Shown here one piece after another: positions 33,601 through 43,220 of a stretch of DNA of 54,636 nucleotides. Both the position numbers and the translations under genes were made by a program. Below the pieces are notes generated by a model that was given only the letters and a program-made list of their open reading frames with translations, did not search any database and was not told where the DNA came from. The DNA lies in the NCBI GenBank assembly GCA_944322625.1, contig CALUPN010000004.1, positions 1 through 54,636 of the forward strand, in the 5' to 3' direction. Position 1 is the first letter of the stretch. Each line of letters begins with the position of its first letter. Source of the stretch: Candidatus Gastranaerophilales bacterium (GTDB lineage: Bacteria > Cyanobacteriota > Vampirovibrionia > Gastranaerophilales > Gastranaerophilaceae).

Positions 33601-35340
33601 CTATCCTATTTTATAAAAAAACTTATTAAAAAATACTAATTGCTTATTTCTCTTATCATACCAGATAACAGATTTTCTAATATTTTTTATTACTCCCAAA
33701 AATGTTTTTGTATAATATCGCAGCAAATAGAGATTATACTTAGCTATCCTGCATTCCCATCCGGTCATATTAAGATATTTAAAATACACTTCCCTAAAAG
33801 GATTTTTACTCCCAGGCTGCCAGGGTTTGCTGCAGCCTATGTAATGTAATATATAAGCTTCTTTACCAATATCATTAAACCCGCTTGAATAGCAATGTTC
33901 ATATTCTCCGACCTGCGCATTCCATCTTTTGTCAATATACTTAATTCCATCCTGCAAAACAACATTCAATACATCCTGGTCTACCCACAAGATTTTATCT
34001 GAATTCTTTTCTACATATTCAAATAATTTCTGCTGTATACTGTCCTTGCGCCACTTATCCAAATTTACAAGCATTACTCCCGCATTGAAATATTTATCTA
34101 AATTCAGCCTAATCATAGAGTCTTTAGCTAAAACATCACTTACAACACCGCAATAATAACCGTTAATATCCGTATCATAGAGTTTTGTTAATGAAGTCAG
34201 AACCGTCGTATCACAATCTAAATATATGATTTTTTCATAAAAAGGAAATAAATCAGCCAATAAAAAACGGTAATATGTTTCTATGGAAATATGCTTACAG
34301 GACTTTGTAAGAGGCATATTATTAAACATATCTGCCCTGTTATCCAGAGTTATATATATAACGCGGGCTTTATTTTTATTATATTTTGAAATTATTCTCT
34401 TATTCAAATAATTCAAATTCTTTTTAGTATTCAAAATATAAAACTTGAATTCTTCATCAGGTGCAGAATTTTCTATTATAGAAGACATCGTTGAACATAA
34501 ATGCTGTGTGAAATTGTTATTACAAGCAAATACAACAGGAATTGCGGTATCAATAAAAACAGAAGATAATTCTTTTATCTTGTACTTTTTTTGTTTTAAA
34601 TATGTTATATAAATACCAAGCAAACGTTCAGAGATATAGCCCATTAATCTATCATGCTTATTCCGGTTTTTTTCAGGCATATATTTTTCAGCTTCAAATA
34701 ATATGGAAAACATCCATTCGGCATACTCCATAAACAGTTCTTTTTTCATAATAAAGCTATTCGTAAAATATGCAAAATCAGATTTATTATAAGTTTTAGC
34801 AGCCTCTTTAAATTCAGGGTACTTACGCAAAAGTATCTTAAGAGCAATATCATAATCCTTTATATTATGGCAATGAGCATAATGATCATAGACATTTTTA
34901 TTATTAAGGTTTTTAACATTTGTTGGCGCCGGTACTATAATATCAGAAGATGCAATAACATTTTCTATATTTTCTTTTGAAAGGCTAAATTTTTCATAAA
35001 AAGTATTATCTATAATCCGTGAATTATATTCAATTTCACCTATAGTATTTAAAGGAAATTCTTCTCTTGTATTAAAATTAAATAACCTTCTATAATGACA
35101 AAAACCGATATAATCAGGACTGCCGATTTTATCGTAATTCTTCCAGGCATAATATTGCGCCGTTAACTCACTGTAGCGGTTATTTCTTGAAGAAATATTA
35201 TCTCCCGTATTATCCCCTATCATGTTATCTTCAAGCCACTTAGATGTCCTAAAATCACGCCCGACATGAATAGGGGTTAAAATTTCATTCTGAATTAACT
35301 CTGCTTTTTTATGATAAGCTACAAAAATTTTAGCTTTCAT
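33601..35340 (-). CDS. Two-domain glycosyltransferase: DUF4422 plus family 8
   Basis: The N-terminal half (about 1-260) is a DUF4422 glycosyltransferase-like domain (F-V-A-Y-H-K-K, I-G-F-C-H-Y-R-R-L-F). The C-terminal half (about 268-579) is a GT8/LgtC-like domain with P-V-V-F-A-C-N-N-N, I-I-Y-L-D-C-D-T-T-V (DxD) and W-V-D-Q-D-V-L-N, ending with H-Y-I-G-x-x-K-P-W. Two transferases in one 579-residue chain suggest consecutive steps. It overlaps the upstream gene by 11 bp. Confidence 0.88.
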   Translation of the reverse strand: MKAKIFVAYHKKAELIQNEILTPIHVGRDFRTSKWLEDNMIGDNTGDNISSRNNRYSELTAQYYAWKNYDKIGSPDYIGFCHYRRLFNFNTREEFPLNTIGEIEYNSRIIDNTFYEKFSLSKENIENVIASSDIIVPAPTNVKNLNNKNVYDHYAHCHNIKDYDIALKILLRKYPEFKEAAKTYNKSDFAYFTNSFIMKKELFMEYAEWMFSILFEAEKYMPEKNRNKHDRLMGYISERLLGIYITYLKQKKYKIKELSSVFIDTAIPVVFACNNNFTQHLCSTMSSIIENSAPDEEFKFYILNTKKNLNYLNKRIISKYNKNKARVIYITLDNRADMFNNMPLTKSCKHISIETYYRFLLADLFPFYEKIIYLDCDTTVLTSLTKLYDTDINGYYCGVVSDVLAKDSMIRLNLDKYFNAGVMLVNLDKWRKDSIQQKLFEYVEKNSDKILWVDQDVLNVVLQDGIKYIDKRWNAQVGEYEHCYSSGFNDIGKEAYILHYIGCSKPWQPGSKNPFREVYFKYLNMTGWECRIAKYNLYLLRYYTKTFLGVIKNIRKSVIWYDKRNKQLVFFNKFFYKIG

Positions 35341-36244
35341 CCCCTGTCTGCTCCTTGCTGTTATTATAATACAAACATAATGCAGATAATATATTACGCT
35401 TGTAATATTTCATCAAATTACCAAGCTGTCTGTCATTTTCTCCTTTACTGTTTTTTGCATACAAAGTCCGGCCTTTGCCCGACAATTGTCTCAAAATATT
35501 TGTACAAGTTATGGTTTTTATGTGCCCTTTTATTACTCTTATTTTTCTGTTATGCAAAATCGCCATTACCCAGAGCCAAATATCATCAGCGAACGGAGCT
35601 TCTTTTAAAAAGATATCCTCTCTCAAGACCTCTGATGTAAAACACTTTGGCGGATATAGAACCCCGCCGACTCCGGTCAGAAAATTATCATATCTCGCAC
35701 TCTCTTCTTTTATATGTTTATTCCACTTTTCGTAAGGCGCAATTACGCCATTACACATCAATACACGGTGCGCACGGTGAACCTGAATATCTTCAGGATG
35801 TGCAATATATGAATGATAAAGTTTTTCAAGCCACCTTGACGGATAATATACGTCATCGTCTGCCGTAACTATTATTGCATCAGGGAATTCCTTAAATGTA
35901 TAAATTGCCTTGGTATAAGATTTAATATCTTTTACAAACCGAATTTCAAGCCCGTTTTTGATAAACCTTGTTATCTCATATGGTAAATCATTCACCCCTT
36001 CAAACTCATCACTCAGCCACAAAATTATTCTATCCGGTTTAATTTTCTGGTTAAGAAGAGAATACAAAGAAATAACCAAATCAGAAAAACGCTTTTCATA
36101 AGAGGTTAGAGACACAATAACCGGGACTTCCCGCTTTAAAACATTTACTCCCTGATACATCCCCATCTTATCTGCAAGATACCTGATTAGCGGATTAAAG
36201 ACAAATCTCAAATGAAATTTTGACTTAAAAATTTTTCTAAGCAA
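35330..36244 (-). CDS. Putative GT-A glycosyltransferase
   Basis: The 304-residue protein has P-V-I-V-S-L-T-S-Y-E-K-R, a sugar-nucleotide region L-N-Q-K-I-K-P-D-R-I, and a metal motif V-T-A-D-D-D-V-Y-Y-P that resembles GT2-like enzymes, followed by A-P-F-A-D-D-I-W. Translation begins at TTG (36244) with GGGAG 6 nt upstream; the next in-frame ATG would remove about 26 residues. It follows cca by 12 bp in the same operon. Confidence 0.82.
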   Translation of the reverse strand: MLRKIFKSKFHLRFVFNPLIRYLADKMGMYQGVNVLKREVPVIVSLTSYEKRFSDLVISLYSLLNQKIKPDRIILWLSDEFEGVNDLPYEITRFIKNGLEIRFVKDIKSYTKAIYTFKEFPDAIIVTADDDVYYPSRWLEKLYHSYIAHPEDIQVHRAHRVLMCNGVIAPYEKWNKHIKEESARYDNFLTGVGGVLYPPKCFTSEVLREDIFLKEAPFADDIWLWVMAILHNRKIRVIKGHIKTITCTNILRQLSGKGRTLYAKNSKGENDRQLGNLMKYYKRNILSALCLYYNNSKEQTGDES

Positions 36245-36256
36245 TTAATCTCCCTA

Positions 36257-37156
36257 TCAATCTAATGTAATATCATAAACGCCCTGAAGTCTTAACCTGT
36301 GTATCAAAAGACTCTCAAACGGCGTATTGTTATTAGCTTTTTCAGTTTTTAATCTTTCTGTCCATTCAATAATCCTGCGTTCTTGCTTCGTAAGTTCAAG
36401 ATTAGATAAATCAAATAAACCCAAATACACAAGCCACGAATGTTTAGACGGATATTTTGATACAAGATTTTCTATAGAAGTATTAATCTCAGGTACTTTT
36501 TGATTAGGCCCTAAAAGTTTATAAATACCTTGGGAAACAAATAAATCATATGCTTTTTGCTTATTTAAACTAAAAGTTTCAACAAGTTCTTTTTTTAATC
36601 TATGATAACTCATATCATAATTTATATTCTCCAAATATTCATCCTGAAGCCTTTTTGTCTCTTCTTCTAACTCAAATCCGAACCTTACTGCAAACTTCAA
36701 GCCCCTTACAATCCTTGTCGGATCATCAATAAAACTTTCTTTATGCAAAACCCGTAAAAGGCCGTTTTCTAGATCCCCTCTTCCCCCGAAATAATCAATA
36801 ATTTTATTTTTGCAAGTAGTGTTTTTTGCCATTGCATTAATCGTAAAATCCCGCCTTTTTAAATCGTCAATAAGCGGACAGCCAATATTATATACTTGAG
36901 GCAAATGCCCTTTTCCGGGATATTTTTCTTCCCTGGTTGAAGCTATATCTATTTTATCTCCGTTTATATTAATATTAACCGTGCCGAAAGCCTGATTAGT
37001 TTTTATAATTGCATCAGGATTTTTGCCAAACTTTCTCTGCGCAAATTTTATAGCATCCCCTTCATAACAATAATCGATATCAGGACTTTCCAAGCCTAAA
37101 AGTTCGTCACGAACGACTCCGCCGACGTAATACAAATTTTTGTTCTTAATTTCCAT
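36257..37156 (-). CDS. cca: CCA tRNA nucleotidyltransferase / poly(A) polymerase family
   Basis: The 299-residue class II nucleotidyltransferase has Y-V-G-G-V-V-R-D and D-I-D-Y (catalytic acids) at the N-terminus, R-R-D-F-T-I-N-A-M-A and D-P-T-R-I-V-R-G. It adds or repairs the tRNA 3' CCA; the tRNA-Lys at 53101-53173 in this window has no encoded CCA. It is short at the C-terminus relative to the ~400-residue enzymes. ATG at 37156 has AAGGATTAAGA upstream; an ORF start at 37204 lies inside the DUF475 gene. It overlaps that gene by 11 bp. Confidence 0.93.
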   Translation of the reverse strand: MEIKNKNLYYVGGVVRDELLGLESPDIDYCYEGDAIKFAQRKFGKNPDAIIKTNQAFGTVNININGDKIDIASTREEKYPGKGHLPQVYNIGCPLIDDLKRRDFTINAMAKNTTCKNKIIDYFGGRGDLENGLLRVLHKESFIDDPTRIVRGLKFAVRFGFELEEETKRLQDEYLENINYDMSYHRLKKELVETFSLNKQKAYDLFVSQGIYKLLGPNQKVPEINTSIENLVSKYPSKHSWLVYLGLFDLSNLELTKQERRIIEWTERLKTEKANNNTPFESLLIHRLRLQGVYDITLD

Positions 37157-38189
37157 TCTTAATCCTTCTGTTATGAATAAGCGAAGAAATGAACGCCGCA
37201 ACAATAAATGCCAAGCCTAAAAGACCTGTAACCACTTCCGGCACCTGATGGAATGTTGAAACATACATTAAAGCCGCAAGAACTCCGATTGCCCAGTGCG
37301 CACCATGTTCAAGATATAAATACTGATCCAAAGTTTTCTTTTCAACAAGCATTATGGTAAGCGAACGCACAAACATAGCCCCGATAAACAAGCCGATTGT
37401 AATAATCAGGATATCTTTACTCAACGCAAATGCCCCCAAAACACCATCCAGCGAGAATGACGCATCAATTAATTCCAAATAAAGAAACCCGACAAGTCCT
37501 GAACATTTAACAGTATCCGCACAAAGTTTTGCTCTTTCTTCCTGTCTCTTTTCAAGCCATTCTGCGAGCCCGTCTATTACAAGATATGTAATAATCCCTG
37601 CTGCACCTGAAGAGAAAACAGTTTCTCTTGCATCAGGCGCAATTTCAAACATCAATAAACCAAGTGCCGCAAGAGTCGTAATTGTACAAATTCCCCTTAT
37701 TTTGGATAATTTCTGCAAAGCATGCTCTAAACCTTTAATCCAATGTACGGATTTCTTTTCTTCCGTAAAATAATCCATAAACAACATAAGCAAAAATGAG
37801 CCGCCAAAAGCAACAATAGGCGCATGGGTTAATTCAAGATAATGCGCATAAGAATGAACATCATTCAACGCCATATTAAGAACCGCCACAATATTTAATT
37901 TAGCAAAAATAGCAACTACAAGAAGCGGAAACAGAAATCGCATACCGAAAACCGCGATTAATATACCCCAGGTAATAAAGCGGTGACGCCACTTTTCAGA
38001 CATTCCTTCAAGTTTCATTGCATTTACTACCGCGTTATCAAAAGACAAACTTATCTCAAGAACCGCCAGCACAAGCGCAATAAATATACAGGTTAACCCA
38101 GTGCCGTTATGTACATGCTCACCCCAGAGATAAGCGCAAATTAACCCGAATACGGTTACTATATATGACCCTAAAAAATAATGCAGCAT
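37146..38189 (-). CDS. DUF475/TerC-like integral membrane protein
   Basis: The 347-residue polytopic protein has the two conserved Asp-containing helices of this family: E-I-S-L-S-F-D-N-A-V-V-N and the later L-I-D-A-S-F-S-L-D-G-V-L-G-A. DUF475 members are distant relatives of TerC, linked to metal-ion handling, with no settled function. AGTGAGGG precedes the ATG. It heads the leftward operon that continues through cca into four glycosyltransferases. Confidence 0.88.
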   Translation of the reverse strand: MLHYFLGSYIVTVFGLICAYLWGEHVHNGTGLTCIFIALVLAVLEISLSFDNAVVNAMKLEGMSEKWRHRFITWGILIAVFGMRFLFPLLVVAIFAKLNIVAVLNMALNDVHSYAHYLELTHAPIVAFGGSFLLMLFMDYFTEEKKSVHWIKGLEHALQKLSKIRGICTITTLAALGLLMFEIAPDARETVFSSGAAGIITYLVIDGLAEWLEKRQEERAKLCADTVKCSGLVGFLYLELIDASFSLDGVLGAFALSKDILIITIGLFIGAMFVRSLTIMLVEKKTLDQYLYLEHGAHWAIGVLAALMYVSTFHQVPEVVTGLLGLAFIVAAFISSLIHNRRIKNGN

Positions 38190-38274
38190 TTTTCCCTCAC
38201 TTCCTGTAAAAGCTTCTGATAAATAGATTATATTATAATTTGTTTATTTTTGTAAATATAAATAATTTTATCAA

Positions 38275-38288
38275 TACAACATGTTGTA
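38275..38288. repeat. 14-bp perfect palindrome in the divergent intergenic region
   Basis: TACAACATGTTGTA lies in the 180-bp gap between the leftward DUF475-cca-GT operon and the rightward glycan operon. Its size and place suit a dimeric regulator site acting on either direction. No regulator gene is adjacent. Confidence 0.4.
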
Positions 38289-38369
38289 ATTTGTGTTGCT
38301 TATGATAATATAAGGTTGTGACTTTTTTAAGGAGTTTTCAGGTCGTAATTAAGAGAAGTTTTTAAAGAG

Positions 38370-39446
38370 ATGCAGAAGATTTCATTAATAATGCCCATAT
38401 ATAACGCAGAACCATATCTAGAAGAAGCACTTGATAGCGTAATAAGTCAAACTTTGTCTGAAATTGAAATAATTTGTATTAATGATGGTTCAACTGATAA
38501 CTCGTTAGAAATTATAAAAGAATATGCTGCAAAAGATGAAAGAATAAAAATCATTGATAAACCCAACGAAGGTTACGGAAAAACAATAAACCGCGGTTTA
38601 GACGAGGCAAAAGGGGAATTCATTGCGGTATTTGAACCTGACGATATTTTAGATAAAACCATCTATGAAAAACTTTATGCTATTGCAGAGAAAGAAAACC
38701 TTGATGTAGTAAAATGCAATTTCTTTAACTACTGGTCAGAGAAGAACAAAAAGAAAAAGAGCGGTCTTGTAAGCAGATGCGCTAAAAAACAACCTTTTTG
38801 CCCAAAAGATAGCTTGAAGATTTTTACAGCGCACGCAAGCATCTGGGCCGGAATTTACAGAAAAAGCTTTTTAGATGAGAATAATATCCGTCTTTTAGAA
38901 ACGGCAGGGGCTTCTTATCAGGATATGAGCTTTACATTCAAAGTTCTTGCAACGGTAGATAAAATGTACCTTCTTGATGAAGCGTTACTCTATTACAGAC
39001 AGGATAATCCGAATTCATCGGTTAATAACCCTAAGAAAATGTATTGTGTGTGTGATGAGTACGAAGAAATCGGGAAATTTCTGGACAATCATCCTGAAAA
39101 GAAAGAAATTTTCAATACCCAAAAGTTAATTAATCAGTACCGTGCTTATTTGTGGAATTTAAAAAGGCTGGATAAATCTTTACAAAAAGAATTTCTTTCA
39201 AGATTTTCAAGCGATTTTAGGGAATTTTATCAAAAAGGTAAAATTAATGATGTGTTTTTCAAGTCAATAAAGAAGTCGGAATTTATGGATTTGATAAATA
39301 ACTCGGAAAGGTTTTATTCAAAAGGGGTAAATTCAAAAAGGGCAAATAATAGGAAAGTAATTAGGAAGAAATTTCGGAATTTGGTTTCCGGACTAAATAT
39401 GCGGTCTGACCCGGCAAGGAGGCAGAGCAATGAGCGGAATTCCTAA
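38370..39446 (+). CDS. Family 2 glycosyltransferase
   Basis: The 358-residue protein starts I-S-L-I-M-P-I-Y-N-A-E-P-Y-L and has C-I-N-D-G-S-T-D-N-S and F-E-P-D-D-I as nucleotide and metal sites, typical of WcaA/EpsJ-like GT2. The C-terminal ~60 residues are Lys/Arg-rich. The ribosome site is weak (AAAGAG very close to the ATG). It overlaps the GT32 gene by 17 bp and opens the rightward glycan operon. Confidence 0.88.
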   Translation: MQKISLIMPIYNAEPYLEEALDSVISQTLSEIEIICINDGSTDNSLEIIKEYAAKDERIKIIDKPNEGYGKTINRGLDEAKGEFIAVFEPDDILDKTIYEKLYAIAEKENLDVVKCNFFNYWSEKNKKKKSGLVSRCAKKQPFCPKDSLKIFTAHASIWAGIYRKSFLDENNIRLLETAGASYQDMSFTFKVLATVDKMYLLDEALLYYRQDNPNSSVNNPKKMYCVCDEYEEIGKFLDNHPEKKEIFNTQKLINQYRAYLWNLKRLDKSLQKEFLSRFSSDFREFYQKGKINDVFFKSIKKSEFMDLINNSERFYSKGVNSKRANNRKVIRKKFRNLVSGLNMRSDPARRQSNERNS

Positions 39447-40224
39447 AAGAATTTTCTATGTGTGGGGCGCAGGCGAAAAGAAAAGGCGTGATGTTAATCT
39501 ATGCCTGCTTTCCTGGAAACGTGAGATGCCCGACTTTGAGATTATAGAAATCAATGAAAATTCTGTTGAGTATTTCAATTTTCAGGAAGAATTAAAGAAA
39601 AATGCCTATTTTAAAGCTGTTTATGAAAGAAAGATGTACGCTTTTACTGCAGATTATATAAGGCTTAAGGTTTTGTATGAACACGGCGGAATTTATCTTG
39701 ATACAGATGTTTTTGTGCTCAAGAGCCTTGATAAATTCCTTAATGAGCCGGCATTTGTCGGTATTCAGGGGAATACTCAAGACACAGATTATGATTGGGT
39801 GGAGCCTGCAATTCTGGGAGCAAAGGCTGGAAACACTTTTATAAAAGAAGTTTTGGATTTTTATGAGAATGAAATAATGAAAACTCCGCTTTCTATGATA
39901 CCGGAAATTTTTATGATTTATCTCAAAAAACTCTATGGAGTTGAAAAATTTCCGGCAAAGCAGGAGCAGGAAATTATAAGGCTTAAGGATATAACTTTGT
40001 ATCCTGAAAGATACTTTATTCCTTACAGATTTAATCAGGAATTCAGTTATGACTGTATAGAACCTGACACACATACAATCCACCTCTGGGGCGCAAGCTG
40101 GAATAGCAGTTATGCAAGATTTTTCCAGACACACAAGCACAAAATGCCGTTGTGGTTGATTGATGGGGTAATCGGGATAAAAAAAGTTTTTAAGCAAGTA
40201 GTAAAAAAGGACAAGTGTAGATGA
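39430..40224 (+). CDS. Family 32-like glycosyltransferase (DXD sugar-binding, capsular polysaccharide type)
   Basis: The 264-residue protein contains the GT32 core: I-P-K-R-I-F-Y-V-W-G, A-D-Y-I-R-L-K-V-L-Y-E-H-G-G-I-Y-L-D-T-D-V (DxD), and H-L-W-G-A-S-W near the end. Such enzymes transfer galactose or mannose onto surface glycans. AAGGAGG lies upstream of its ATG, and it overlaps both neighbours (17 bp and 4 bp). Confidence 0.92.
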   Translation: MSGIPKRIFYVWGAGEKKRRDVNLCLLSWKREMPDFEIIEINENSVEYFNFQEELKKNAYFKAVYERKMYAFTADYIRLKVLYEHGGIYLDTDVFVLKSLDKFLNEPAFVGIQGNTQDTDYDWVEPAILGAKAGNTFIKEVLDFYENEIMKTPLSMIPEIFMIYLKKLYGVEKFPAKQEQEIIRLKDITLYPERYFIPYRFNQEFSYDCIEPDTHTIHLWGASWNSSYARFFQTHKHKMPLWLIDGVIGIKKVFKQVVKKDKCR

Positions 40225-41435
40225 ATATATTATACTTTTCACCAGTGCCGTTTGAGCCTGTAAGACATGGGAATATGAGAAGAATAGAGCAATGTGTAAA
40301 ACGCTTGATGAGTTTGGGGCATAATGTTTATTTTGTTTATTTGCAATCCGGAATAGGTCTGGATATTGATTTTAGCGCAATGCAAAAGTCGGTCACTCAT
40401 TTAGATATTATTAAAAGTCTTGAGCAAGAAAAGAAAAAGGACGAAAAAGGGTATGATATATTCGATAATTATTATGAAGAAGGGCTTGAAGAAAAAATAA
40501 AAGAGCTATGTCTAAAATATGATATTGATACAATTATCTGTACTTATATCTGGCACTCAAAGTTATTAGAATTTTTGCCGGATAATATTACTAAAATAAT
40601 CGACACTCACGACAAAATGACAGATAGGCATATAAGTCTTGAAGAAAATAACATTAAAAATGAAGCATTTTCATGTACGGAAGAAGATGAAGCAAGATAT
40701 TTGAACAGAGCTGATATTATATGGGGAATTCGCGAAGAAGAAACAGAATTTTTTAATAAGATTACAAATTCTAATAAGGCTGTTACAGTAACTCATTTTG
40801 AGCCGGCAAGATTTCTAAAAAAGAAATATTCGGAACTGAACAAAATAGGGATTCTAGCCTCAAATAACCAAATTAATTACAAGATGATATGTAATTTTAT
40901 TAAATTATTCAATGAGAGGATAAAATCTAAACCGATAAAAATAGAAGTACAAATTACAGGTCAAGTTAGCACTATGATTTTTGCCCCTCATAAACCTCTT
41001 AGGCGCATTTCTAATTTCTATTACAAGCTTATAAATAGAACCGATAAGATAAAAGGTCGGTATGCTCATTTATTTAAAAAGAAATACATTAATGTTACAG
41101 GACCTATTGATAATATAGAAAATTTTTACAATAACGTAGATTTAGTCATAATTCCAATTATGTACGGAACTGGAATTAATATAAAAATGGTGGAGGCTAT
41201 GGCATATGGTGTACCTGTAATATCAACTGAATGCGGAATAAAAGGAATGGACTCCGATTCTAAATATCACCATTGCAAGGATATAGATGATTTAATTGAC
41301 AAAATCTACGAAGTTTACAACACGCCGGCAACGCTTCAAAAGTTAGCAGAAATAAGCGAAGATTGCTATACAAAATTTTTATCAAAAGCAACGGAAAAAT
41401 TTGATAAAAACTTTAATTCAAATATATTTATTTAA
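40221..41435 (+). CDS. Family 4-like glycosyltransferase
   Basis: The 404-residue protein is a GT-B-type enzyme: N-terminal L-Y-F-S-P-V-P-F-E-P-V-R-H-G-N and C-terminal I-M-Y-G-T-G-I-N-I-K-M-V-E-A-M-A-Y-G-V-P-V-I-S-T, where the usual E-G-F is replaced by the G-T-G-I-N-I-K form found in many capsule GT4 proteins. It follows the GT32 gene with a 4-bp overlap. Confidence 0.85.
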   Translation: MNILYFSPVPFEPVRHGNMRRIEQCVKRLMSLGHNVYFVYLQSGIGLDIDFSAMQKSVTHLDIIKSLEQEKKKDEKGYDIFDNYYEEGLEEKIKELCLKYDIDTIICTYIWHSKLLEFLPDNITKIIDTHDKMTDRHISLEENNIKNEAFSCTEEDEARYLNRADIIWGIREEETEFFNKITNSNKAVTVTHFEPARFLKKKYSELNKIGILASNNQINYKMICNFIKLFNERIKSKPIKIEVQITGQVSTMIFAPHKPLRRISNFYYKLINRTDKIKGRYAHLFKKKYINVTGPIDNIENFYNNVDLVIIPIMYGTGINIKMVEAMAYGVPVISTECGIKGMDSDSKYHHCKDIDDLIDKIYEVYNTPATLQKLAEISEDCYTKFLSKATEKFDKNFNSNIFI

Positions 41436-41461
41436 AAAATAGTAATAAAAGGTAAATTTTA

Positions 41462-43219
41462 ATGAAATTTTCAATCGTAATACCAATATACAATACTGAA
41501 TCTTATTTAGAAGAATCTATAGAAAGTGTACTTAGTCAAACATATAGTAACATAGAAGTAATTCTAATCAATGATGGTTCGCCAAGAAATGCTATAGAAA
41601 TATGCGAAACATATGCCAAAAGAGATAAACGTATTAAATTTCTTAGCAAAGAAAATGAAGGCGTTTCTATTGCTAGAAATCTTGGTATTGCACATTCAAC
41701 TGGTGATTACGTTTATTGTTTAGATTCTGATGATACTTTAGAACCGCAATTTATTGAAAAAATATATTCAGTAATTTCTGAACAAGACTGTAATATAGTT
41801 GTTTGCGGTGCTTATTTCTGTAATAAAATGCCAGAAGTAATTGGAGCATTACCAACTTGCGCTGTTGTTATAAAGAAAGACTTCTTAGAAAAGTTCCCCA
41901 AAATACGTTTTATTGAAAAAATGCAGCCTTGTGAGGATGGAATATTCACACATGAACTATTAGCACTTACTAATAAAATAGCATTCTGCCCAAATACAAA
42001 GTATTTCTATCGTCAGAATCCAAATTCTAGCGAATATAATATTACTGCAAAAAAAATCCTTTTAGATATTCCTGTTTGGCTTAAACTCCTAACAGATTTT
42101 TATAATGAATATGATTTATGGAATTCGCATAAATTACATTTATTAGCTTTTATTGAAAATGAACCTTTTGGTTTAAGATTTTGCAGAATGAAATTAACTA
42201 TAAAACAAAAAATACAACTATTTAATATGATTCACAATTTTATTGCGGAACATCAGCTTTATTCAAAAGAAAATTTAGTATATTTCAACAAAAAATTTTG
42301 TATATTCATAACCTCTAAAAATTTTATAACTTATAAATTAATACAATTTCTAGAACTAGTAAAAGTTTTTATATCTCATATATTAAATAGATTTTCTGTT
42401 TATAAACTTGGCTATGAATCAAACTGTTTAAATGCTGGCGATAAATTTAATGAAGATTTAATGAAAAAATTTTTAATTAAATATAAAGAATGTAATATAA
42501 AAAAATCTAATCTTATATGTTGTGGGTCTTTGCTAGATAATTTTATACAAAATAAAACAAATAAGAACTATACATGTAGAAGTGTTAGTGTTGCAGGATG
42601 CGGTTTTATGCATGATATTACGAACAAAAACTTTTCTTTATGTAGCATTCTTAAAATAAAAGCAATAAGAGGCACAAAATCTTTTGATAAAATAAAAAGG
42701 CAAAAAAATGCTGTATTAAATGCTCCTGTATTAGCAGATCCAGGATTATTAGCATCATATATTTATCCCCTAAAAAAAGAATTTATATATGATGTGGGAA
42801 TAATACCACACTACGTAGATAAAAATAGTATAAATCTAAATAATATAAAATTACAAAAATGTTCATATCAAATAATTGATATACAAAAAAGTCCAGAAAA
42901 AGTTTGTAATGATATTTGTAAATGTAAATGTATTCTTTCTTCCAGTTTACATGGACTAATTTTTTCGGATAGTTTTTCTGTTCCAAACAGACAAATTATA
43001 TTATCAAATAATAAGATTGGTGGAGGAGATTATAAATTTAAAGACTATTATTCATCGTTTAATAAAACATCTCCTCCTCCCATTGACTTAATAAACAATC
43101 AAATTACAGATAATGATATATACCTCTTACAAAAAGAGAAATTTATATATGAAGAATTAATTAGATTGAAGCAGCTACAACTTATTAAAATATTTAACTT
43201 TTTGGCAGGTAGAAAATAA
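41462..43219 (+). CDS. Fusion of GT2 glycosyltransferase and polysaccharide pyruvyl transferase domain
   Basis: Residues 1-~300 are GT2 (S-I-V-I-P-I-Y-N-T-E, L-I-N-D-G-S, C-L-D-S-D-D-T). Residues ~315-560 resemble polysaccharide pyruvyl transferases (WcaK/ExoV type): N-A-G-D-K-F-N-E-D-L at the start and S-S-S-L-H-G-L-I-F-S-D near the end. The enzyme may add a sugar and cap it with pyruvate. Its base composition is markedly more AT-rich than the preceding gene, suggesting separate origin. Confidence 0.82.
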   Translation: MKFSIVIPIYNTESYLEESIESVLSQTYSNIEVILINDGSPRNAIEICETYAKRDKRIKFLSKENEGVSIARNLGIAHSTGDYVYCLDSDDTLEPQFIEKIYSVISEQDCNIVVCGAYFCNKMPEVIGALPTCAVVIKKDFLEKFPKIRFIEKMQPCEDGIFTHELLALTNKIAFCPNTKYFYRQNPNSSEYNITAKKILLDIPVWLKLLTDFYNEYDLWNSHKLHLLAFIENEPFGLRFCRMKLTIKQKIQLFNMIHNFIAEHQLYSKENLVYFNKKFCIFITSKNFITYKLIQFLELVKVFISHILNRFSVYKLGYESNCLNAGDKFNEDLMKKFLIKYKECNIKKSNLICCGSLLDNFIQNKTNKNYTCRSVSVAGCGFMHDITNKNFSLCSILKIKAIRGTKSFDKIKRQKNAVLNAPVLADPGLLASYIYPLKKEFIYDVGIIPHYVDKNSINLNNIKLQKCSYQIIDIQKSPEKVCNDICKCKCILSSSLHGLIFSDSFSVPNRQIILSNNKIGGGDYKFKDYYSSFNKTSPPPIDLINNQITDNDIYLLQKEKFIYEELIRLKQLQLIKIFNFLAGRK

Positions 43220-43220
43220 T

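Noticed and set aside
39592..40242. 216-codon ORF antisense to the GT32 gene
   Set aside because: No ribosome site or recognisable domain; the GT32 motifs on the plus strand are clear.
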